Source of the DNA: Deltaproteobacteria bacterium
Lineage (GTDB): Bacteria > Myxococcota_A > Polyangia > Haliangiales > Haliangiaceae
Assembly: GCA_013813945.1 (NCBI GenBank)
Contig: JACCQV010000196.1
Coordinates: 1-7,912, forward strand
Reading direction: 5' to 3'
DNA length: 7,912 bases
In this document: piece after piece, positions 1 through 4,792 of the stretch
How positions within the stretch are numbered: the first letter of the stretch is position 1
Layout of the letters: each line of letters begins with the position of its first letter
Program-made: the position numbers and the translations under genes
The notes under the pieces: generated by a model
Databases searched by the model: none
Seen by the model: only the letters and a program-made list of their open reading frames with translations
What the model was told of the DNA's origin: nothing

Positions 1-511
1 GCGCGCACGGGACACCGCCCGGAATCGCGCCGGTGGTGGCGGTGAAATTGAGGAGGCCGTTGATCAAACAGGTGCCATGGAAGATCGCCTTGAGGACGGT
101 CTTGGCCTCGGCGGTGATCGCCGCCACGGCCGAGGCCGGAGCGCCCGCGAACGACGGCGCCGTTGCGTTGTAGCCCTCGAGGAACGCGGGCGTGATGAGC
201 AGTGCCTCGGCGATGCCGGGGCGAGCGAGGTGCTCGATCTGACGATAGGTAATAGACGTGTTCGGAACACACACGCCATTCATTGCCGTCGAGCCGGTGG
301 GGCAGGCCATGGGCACGCACATGGTGCCCATGAGCATGGTCCCGGTCGCGCACGTGACGGGGGTACCCGCCACGCACTCGCCGTTGACTTCCATGGTTCC
401 CGCGCCGCACTCGAGGGTGGCCGGAACCGGAGCGTCGTCGCCGCACGCAGCGGCAGAGACAGCAATGAGAAGCGCAAACGCGCCGCGACAGAGGTTGTTC
501 GAGAGCGACAT
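1..511 (-). CDS. Secreted lipoprotein with Cys/Gly repeats and a DUF4331-C-like segment (3' end outside window)
   Basis: Partial gene: 170 residues are visible and the stop lies beyond position 1. The N-terminus is a lipoprotein signal: hydrophobic AFALLIAVSAAAC with the acceptor Cys at residue 23, then GDD. An outer-membrane or periplasm-facing anchor is therefore likely. Residues 35-83 hold three modules of the form C-x2-G-[TS]-x4-5-G/T-x-C-V (C35/C47, C54/C65, C70/C81), each probably a small disulfide-closed unit. Residues 89-120 (key residues R-ARPGI-EAL, then YNA-P) resemble the conserved RxGNPLxNE...FN block near the C-terminus of DUF4331 proteins. The upstream neighbour carries the N-terminal DUF4331 hallmarks, so the two may be halves of one functional unit. 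The ATG at 511 is fixed by an AAGGAGG site 9 nt upstream, inside the last codons of the previous gene, which points to translational coupling. The lipoprotein call is firm, the DUF4331 relation is inferred, and the function is unknown. Confidence 0.85.
   Translation of the reverse strand, partial: MSLSNNLCRGAFALLIAVSAAACGDDAPVPATLECGAGTMEVNGECVAGTPVTCATGTMLMGTMCVPMACPTGSTAMNGVCVPNTSITYRQIEHLARPGIAEALLITPAFLEGYNATAPSFAGAPASAVAAITAEAKTVLKAIFHGTCLINGLLNFTATTGAIPGGVPCA
263..409 (-). repeat. Three tandem Cys-x2-Gly-Thr modules in the lipoprotein
   Basis: Residues 35-83 of the lipoprotein repeat the pattern C-x2-G-[TS]-x(4-5)-[GT]-x-C-V three times, with cysteines at 35/47, 54/65 and 70/81. The spacing is regular (12, 11 and 11 residues between paired cysteines) and the linkers are short. 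Such modules are typical of stalk regions just after the lipid anchor in myxobacterial surface lipoproteins. Disulfide pairing is inferred. Confidence 0.75.
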
Positions 512-512
512 G

Positions 513-1355
513 TTACTTGACCTCCTTCACCGAGATCGTGGACCAGGTGTCGAAGATCGTGCCTCCGAGCGCCGCGATCGGGATGTTGATCGCGATCGAG
601 GTGATGTTGTGATTCTTGGTGAAGTCCGGTGCGCAGTTGCGCGGATTCCACAGGTTGACCTCATCGCCGTCGAGCTCGGGAGTGCCACCCGCGGCCACGA
701 TGCCACCGAGGAACGCATCGCCTTCGCAGTTGGGACCGGGGTACACGGACGGAGCTGCGTTTCCAACACCGCCTGCACCGCCGAAGAAGCGCTGGGCGAG
801 GAAGTCGCGGACCTGGAAGAAGCGCTTGACGTCGAAGTGGAAGCCGTCGGAGCGCATGCCAACGAAGTACCGGATGCCGGTGAACGTGCCGATCGTCGTG
901 GTGTTCACGACGAGAGCACTGTTGCCCTCCGAACCCGCGAAGCTCGTGCTGACGCCGGTGTGGGTGCCGACGACAGTCGTCCCGCCCGACAGCACGGTCA
1001 GCGTGATCGGCTGGGTGCCGGCGGCGGTCGCGGCGCCTGCCTCGACGCGGAAGATGAAATCCTCGGCGGTGTTCGAGGCCGCAAGGCGGTTTGCCACCTT
1101 GGTGACGTGGAACTCGTACCGGGCATTCTCGCTCAGGTAGTACTGCCGTTGCGGCAGAGAGCGCGGGTTGACGTACATGAGCAAGCTCAGCTCCGTCCCC
1201 GTCTTGAATGCGTAGTGGTCGGTCAGGTTCAGCGCGCGACCCTTGAGGTCGATCTCGCCGTCATCGTGATCCGACGCCTCCACCAGGTGAGAGCTCCCCG
1301 CCATCACCGCGAGGGCGAGGACGGATCCAGCAGCTAACAATTTCGTGACCTTCAT
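513..1355 (-). CDS. Secreted DUF4331 family protein
   Basis: 280 residues. The start at 1355 is chosen because a GAGGAGG site sits 9 nt upstream and the protein then opens with a clean Sec signal peptide: K2/K5, a hydrophobic stretch at 6-20, and likely cleavage after VEA (residue 27). Longer in-frame starts would bury this signal. The mature part shows DUF4331 hallmarks in order: LTDHYAF (44-50), MYVNP (60-64), a beta-rich region from YYLSENARYEFHV (72-84), the signature VGMRSDGFHFD (165-175), and N-ITSIAINIPIAAL (250-262) near the end. Cys210 and Cys241 could pair. Many DUF4331 proteins are longer and include a further C-terminal block; here the protein stops short and a similar block appears in the next gene, 1 nt downstream. 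It is expected to be periplasmic or secreted. The family has no established biochemical function, and I assign none. The family call is confident. Confidence 0.9.
   Translation of the reverse strand: MKVTKLLAAGSVLALAVMAGSSHLVEASDHDDGEIDLKGRALNLTDHYAFKTGTELSLLMYVNPRSLPQRQYYLSENARYEFHVTKVANRLAASNTAEDFIFRVEAGAATAAGTQPITLTVLSGGTTVVGTHTGVSTSFAGSEGNSALVVNTTTIGTFTGIRYFVGMRSDGFHFDVKRFFQVRDFLAQRFFGGAGGVGNAAPSVYPGPNCEGDAFLGGIVAAGGTPELDGDEVNLWNPRNCAPDFTKNHNITSIAINIPIAALGGTIFDTWSTISVKEVK
521..527 (-). promoter_or_regulatory. Ribosome binding site of the lipoprotein gene, inside the DUF4331 gene
   Basis: On the minus strand this reads AAGGAGG and ends 9 nt before the ATG at 511. It lies entirely in the last codons of the DUF4331 gene (Lys-Glu-Val-Lys-stop), so ribosomes finishing that gene are placed on this start. 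Confidence 0.85.
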
Positions 1356-1364
1356 ATGTGAGTT

Positions 1365-1371
1365 CCTCCTC
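1365..1371 (-). promoter_or_regulatory. Ribosome binding site of the DUF4331 gene
   Basis: The minus strand reads GAGGAGG, 9 nt before the ATG at 1355. This strong site decides the start in favour of the Met that opens the signal peptide, rather than upstream in-frame Met codons. Confidence 0.85.
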
Positions 1372-1474
1372 GAATAAGCGGTGCAGTGTGGGTCGGGGAC
1401 CACGCGCATGAGCGCGCAGATCGATTCGCGATTTATGGGTTCCCTGACTCTCTCTACGACTCGCAACGGCAGCC

Positions 1475-1513
1475 GGATCGACCTCGATCCATCGAAACCG
1501 ACGATCCCATCGT
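1475..1513. promoter_or_regulatory. Clustered inverted repeats, candidate operator in a divergent intergenic region
   Basis: Three short inverted repeats crowd into 39 bp between the divergent DUF4331 and small membrane protein genes. GGATCGA-CC-TCGATCC (1475-1490) has perfect 7-bp arms. TCGAT-CC-ATCGA (1484-1495) overlaps it. ACGAT-CCC-ATCGT (1501-1513) follows, its centre about 17-18 bp from the second. The related half-sites (CGATCC, with ATCG arms) suggest binding of a dimeric regulator. No convincing -35/-10 pair was recognised nearby, so the role is inferred from position and symmetry alone. Confidence 0.35.
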
Positions 1514-1577
1514 CCCGAGAGGCAATCCAGTAAGTTAGGCAATCATTTTTTTCGCACTAGCTAGCTGAACACGACCC

Positions 1578-2053
1578 GTGGACCGGATGGGCCAATCGCG
1601 CGTACAGAGTCTAAACGTGCGATACGCCAGATCGATCACGCTCGTCGCCGCCGTCGGTGTGGCGCTCGCGCTCGTCGTCGTGCTGCGAGCGCAACGCGAG
1701 CCTCACGCGGTGCTCGCGATCCGCAGCGAGCTGACGCCGGATCTGGCGACGGCTCGCTATCGGTTCTCGCCGGTACCGGGCGACGCGGATGTTTCGGGGA
1801 TGATCGCGCAGCTCGAGGAGCGAGTGAACAGTTCGCTCGAGAAGATGCCGACGCGCAACGGAGCCGGCCTCGTGCTCGCGAAGATCGCAACGCGCAGCAC
1901 CGGTTTCGCGAGGCGATCGTGCTCGCCACGGCGAGCGCCCCGACCGCACCGAAATCATCGCGCGCTACCTGGGTCGTGATCTCCGGGCTCGGCGCCGCCG
2001 CGTTCTGCGCCATACTGCTGCGATGGCGGCGACGCACGACTTCGACTACGTAG
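1578..2053 (+). pseudogene. Small two-helix membrane protein, apparently split by a one-base frameshift
   Basis: The first frame opens at GTG 1578 (alternatives ATG 1587 and GTG 1617; no clear ribosome site). It gives a membrane helix (SITLVAAVGVALALVVVL, about residues 20-37) and then a soluble stretch with an amphipathic VSGMIAQLEERVNSSLEKM. Around 1870-1890 this frame turns into Arg/Ser/Pro-rich text that ends at a TGA (1977-1979). The frame one base back continues sensibly (EDRNAQHRFREAIVLATA) to a second helix (WVVISGLGAAAFCAILL) with an RWRRR tail, stopping at TAG 2051-2053. After the switch, third-position G/C by hand count is about four fifths in this second frame and about two thirds in the first. 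Adding one base gives 159 codons including stop, with both ends positively charged, as expected for a hairpin with cytoplasmic ends. It could be decay, a sequencing error or recoding; no slippery heptamer is visible. The end overlaps the GMC gene by 31 bp. Family not recognised. Confidence 0.55.
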
Positions 2054-3612
2054 TTGTCGGGTCAGGATTCGGCGGCAGCGTCTCTGCATGCCGCCTCGCC
2101 GAGAAGGGCTACTCCGTCGGCGTCATCGAGATGGGGAAGCGATGGACGGAGGCCGACTTTCCGAAGACCACGTGGAACCTGCGCAAGTGGCTATGGCGGC
2201 CGGGTCTCAAGCTGTTCGGCTTCTACAACATGCGCCCGTTCAAGCACGTCATGATCCTGTGCGGCAACGCGGTCGGCGGTGGCTCGATCACGTACGCGAA
2301 CACGATGCTCGTTCCGCCTCCGTCGGTGTGGAACGACGGTTCGTGGAAGGGGCTCGCCGACTGGGAGCGCGAGATGCCGGCGCACTACGCGACCGCGCGG
2401 CGGATGCTCGGAGTGGCAAAGAACCCGATCCTCGGCGATGCCGACCACATGTTGAAGCGGATGGCGGAGGACCAAGGCTTTGGTCCTTCGTTCTATCAGA
2501 CCGATGTCGCCGTCTACTTCGGCGCCGAGGGTGACGCTCCCGGAACGCTCCACCCCGATCCGTACTTCGACGGGGAGGGCCCACCGCGCCGGAGCTGCGT
2601 CGGCTGCGGCGGTTGCATGGTCGGGTGCCGGTTCAACGCGAAGAACACGCTCGACAAGAACTACCTCTACTTCGCCGAGAAGCGCGGCGCGAAGATCCTG
2701 GCGGAGACCCGCGTCGTCGATCTGAAGCCGCTCGGTGCCGCAGACGGCTCCGACGGGTACGAGCTGACCGTCGAGAGCTCGACCGCGTGGTTGTTCAAGC
2801 AGCGCCGGACGATCACGGCTCGGCACGTGGTGCTGTCGGCCAGTGCGCTCGGCACGATGGATCTGCTGATGCGCTGCAAGAACTCGCTGCCTGCAGTCTC
2901 GGAGCGACTCGGGCATGACGTGCGCACGAACGCCGAGTCGATCGTCGGGGTGCGGTTCCCCGGCAACGAGCACGACATGTCGAAGGGGATCGCGATCGGC
3001 TCGGGGATCCACATCGATGACTACACGCACATCGAGGCAGTGCGGTACTCACGCGGCTCTGACGCTCTCGGGCTGATCGCGACGCTGTTCGTCGCGGGCA
3101 AGGGGTGGCGCCGGATCTTCGCGTGGCTGTGGAACGGCATGAAGCACCCGATCAAGTTCATCCGTGCGGCATGGCCGTTCGGCTTCGCGCGGCAAACGCT
3201 GATCTTCCTCGTGATGCAGACGATCGACGCGACGCTCACGTTCGAGCTGCGCCGCCGCTGGTTCTGGCCGTTCACGCGCTTGCTGTGTTCGGCCGGCATG
3301 CGGATCCCGACGAACATCCCGCTCGCAAATGTCTTCACGGAGCGCGCGGCGGCCAAGTTCGGCGGTATCCCGATCACGTCGACCAGCGAGATCCTGTTCG
3401 ACTTGCCGATGACGGCGCACTGCATCGGTGGCTGCGTGATGGGCAACGACGCCGCACACGGTGTGATCGATGCGCAGCACCGCGTGTTCGGCTATCAGGG
3501 TCTCTACGTGATCGACGGTGCCGCGCTCGGCGCGAACCTCGGCGTCAATCCCGGCCTGACGATCACCGCCATGGCCGAGCGGGCCATGACGTTCATCCCG
3601 CCCAGGAGTTAG
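2023..3612 (+). CDS. GMC-family FAD-dependent oxidoreductase (cholesterol oxidase-like)
   Basis: 529 residues, full length for the family. The N-terminal FAD Rossmann motif is VVVGSGFGGS (10-19), with the ribose-binding acid E36 in VIEMG. The second FAD-contact segment is GNAVGGGSITYANTM. C-terminal GMC motifs are HCIGGCVMG, with the likely catalytic His466, and GANLGVNPGLTITAMAER with Asn509; these match the His/Asn pair of cholesterol oxidases. A striking insertion is C192-x2-C195-x2-C198-x3-C202 followed by AKNTLDKNYL, a known feature of a cholesterol-oxidase-like subgroup and a possible metal or Fe-S site. There is no signal peptide or Tat motif, so it is probably cytoplasmic or membrane-peripheral (an aromatic-rich hydrophobic stretch lies near residues 345-405). 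The likely reaction is flavin-dependent oxidation of an alcohol or sterol-like substrate; the true substrate is unknown. ATG 2023 sits just before the Rossmann strand, without a clear ribosome site. It overlaps the upstream small gene, suggesting one transcript. Confidence 0.92.
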   Translation: MAATHDFDYVVVGSGFGGSVSACRLAEKGYSVGVIEMGKRWTEADFPKTTWNLRKWLWRPGLKLFGFYNMRPFKHVMILCGNAVGGGSITYANTMLVPPPSVWNDGSWKGLADWEREMPAHYATARRMLGVAKNPILGDADHMLKRMAEDQGFGPSFYQTDVAVYFGAEGDAPGTLHPDPYFDGEGPPRRSCVGCGGCMVGCRFNAKNTLDKNYLYFAEKRGAKILAETRVVDLKPLGAADGSDGYELTVESSTAWLFKQRRTITARHVVLSASALGTMDLLMRCKNSLPAVSERLGHDVRTNAESIVGVRFPGNEHDMSKGIAIGSGIHIDDYTHIEAVRYSRGSDALGLIATLFVAGKGWRRIFAWLWNGMKHPIKFIRAAWPFGFARQTLIFLVMQTIDATLTFELRRRWFWPFTRLLCSAGMRIPTNIPLANVFTERAAAKFGGIPITSTSEILFDLPMTAHCIGGCVMGNDAAHGVIDAQHRVFGYQGLYVIDGAALGANLGVNPGLTITAMAERAMTFIPPRS

Positions 3613-4637
3613 TTGTTCTTCGCTCCCTCGCGGATCCAGACCAGGATCTTGAGGAAGTCCTTGTCGGCCGGGCTCGCGAACGTGATGTTCGGATGCCGAT
3701 CCGGCGGATCCTCGCGCGAGGGATGCGTCAGCACGAGGCTCGTCTCGGGGGTCACCAGCTTGACGCGCGTGTTGGGACGTTCCTCGACGAGCTCGCGATA
3801 GGCGAGGTTGGCGCCGCCGTCGAGGTGCAGACCACCGAGGTCCTTGCCGATGCCGCCGCCCGAGTGGCACGCGATGCAGCCGCGCGCCGAGAAGATCGGG
3901 AACACGGTCGCGAGGAACGACACGTTGGTCGGCAGGACCTGTGCACCGTCCGTCACGGTGGCGTCCGCGAGCGTGACCACGCCGGCGTTGATCGGCGAGG
4001 TCGCCATCTCGACCGTGGCATTGGCCGGCGCTCCGAGCGCGGCGACGCCAGCGGGGACCTCGAAGAACACCGCCCACCCGGAGGCGGTCGTGGCGGTCGC
4101 GGTCGGCAGCGGGTTCAGGTTCGCGTCGAGGAACTTCGGTCCGACGACCCCGCCGGTGATCACGAAGGTGGTCGCCGCGACATTGGCCCTCGGCATGCCG
4201 GCGGCGTCGACGGCGCGCACGAACAGCACGCCCCTCGCGGCAGTCGGCGTGACGCCAAACGCGGTCGCGATGCGCGCCAGGAAGGCTTCACTGACCGCGG
4301 GGACCGTGACTCCGTCGAGGCTGTCGCCCTCGACTACCACCGTCGAGCTGAACGTCGAGCGGTGTGTAGGTGGCGCACCTGCCAGGACCTGGAATGCGGA
4401 GTTTTCCGGGATCCCGGTGATCGTGAACGCCGCCCCTTGCGTGGTCACGCTGGGTCCGCCGAGCAGGCCGGACGTCGACACACTCGCTGTTCCCGTCACC
4501 GCAGCCCCTGTCTCGAAGTCGACCACATTTCCCGTCACCGTGAGTGAGCCGCCGAGGGGGCCTTCGGGGGCGTCGTCGCCATCAAAACCGCATGCCGCAA
4601 GCGCGGCAATGCCGCATCCCAGGATCATCCGTCGCAT
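3609..4637 (-). CDS. Lipoprotein with carboxypeptidase-regulatory-like domain and C-terminal cytochrome c domain
   Basis: 342 residues. The N-terminus MRRMILGCGIAALAAC is a lipoprotein signal with a good lipobox (LAAC, acceptor Cys16), followed by an acidic tether. Residues about 31-105 (LTVTGNVVDFETGAAVTG and the following strands) look like a carboxypeptidase-regulatory-like beta-sandwich. Residues about 134-230 look like a second Ig-like beta domain. The C-terminal 95 residues form a small c-type cytochrome: FPIFSARGCIACHSGG with haem-attachment CIACH at 254-258, then GLHLDGG (269-275) and a final ILVWIREGA, the layout of the planctomycete-type cytochrome c family. No Met follows the CxxCH; His305 and His315 are candidate sixth ligands. 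A periplasmic or surface electron-transfer or haem-sensing role is inferred. The start rests on AAGGAGG 4 nt upstream; Met4 would give 13 nt. The stop overlaps the convergent oxidoreductase gene by 4 bp. Confidence 0.88.
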   Translation of the reverse strand: MRRMILGCGIAALAACGFDGDDAPEGPLGGSLTVTGNVVDFETGAAVTGTASVSTSGLLGGPSVTTQGAAFTITGIPENSAFQVLAGAPPTHRSTFSSTVVVEGDSLDGVTVPAVSEAFLARIATAFGVTPTAARGVLFVRAVDAAGMPRANVAATTFVITGGVVGPKFLDANLNPLPTATATTASGWAVFFEVPAGVAALGAPANATVEMATSPINAGVVTLADATVTDGAQVLPTNVSFLATVFPIFSARGCIACHSGGGIGKDLGGLHLDGGANLAYRELVEERPNTRVKLVTPETSLVLTHPSREDPPDRHPNITFASPADKDFLKILVWIREGAKNN

Positions 4638-4792
4638 GGAGCCTCCTTCGTGACGTTGTGCCGGCGAGTCCATAGTGAGCCAGTTGGACGGTGTAGTCGC
4701 AAGTATCTGGGAAGTACCTTTGGTCATTAGCTTCTTGACCACCGGCGACCCCGTGCATCACGCTTGAGCAAGTGGGAACTGTCGGGGGCTCG
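4638..4792. other. Divergent intergenic region between cytochrome lipoprotein and kinase
   Basis: 155 bp separate the two starts, so promoters for both genes should lie here. On the plus strand TTGACC (4735-4740) could be a -35 box, but no matching -10 follows at the usual distance. On the minus strand a TTGCGA is followed 19 bp later by CACTAT, a weak match. No hairpin or small gene was recognised. Confidence 0.3.
4642..4648 (-). promoter_or_regulatory. Ribosome binding site of the cytochrome lipoprotein gene
   Basis: The minus strand reads AAGGAGG, 4 nt before ATG 4637 and 13 nt before the in-frame Met four codons in. The short spacing leaves the exact start open between these two; both keep the lipoprotein signal. 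It excludes more upstream in-frame Met codons. Confidence 0.75.

Noticed and set aside
258..1337. Plus-strand open frame of 359 codons opposite the DUF4331 operon
   Set aside because: The product is Arg/Ala/Val/Glu-rich without recognisable motifs, while the minus strand shows signal peptides, ribosome sites and family motifs. It is a high-GC shadow frame.
1403..1416. CGCGC-ATGA-GCGCG hairpin upstream of the DUF4331 gene
   Set aside because: The five-bp arms of alternating C and G are expected by chance in this GC-rich DNA, and there is no T-run or other context for a terminator or riboswitch.
1400..1450. Possible ECF-sigma promoter on the minus strand (a GGAACC box upstream of the DUF4331 start)
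   Set aside because: GGAACC is present, but the expected second box at the right distance is only vaguely matched (ATCTG). One half-motif is not enough.
1261..1542. Minus-strand frame of 93 codons in the divergent intergenic region
   Set aside because: It overlaps the start of the DUF4331 gene in another frame, has no ribosome site that I can see, and its sequence looks random.
1557..1566. CTAGCTAGCT palindromic run
   Set aside because: Too short and simple to support an operator or attachment site, and it has no partner copy in the window.
1870..1895. Programmed -1 frameshift in the small membrane protein gene
   Set aside because: No X-XXY-YYZ slippery heptamer and no obvious downstream pseudoknot were seen, so an indel or sequencing error is the simpler explanation.
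3049..4547. Long open frames antisense to the GMC gene (3049-4077) and to the cytochrome gene (3105-4547)
   Set aside because: Both run across the end of one real gene into the other and are Arg/Asp-rich without motifs, as expected from shadow frames.
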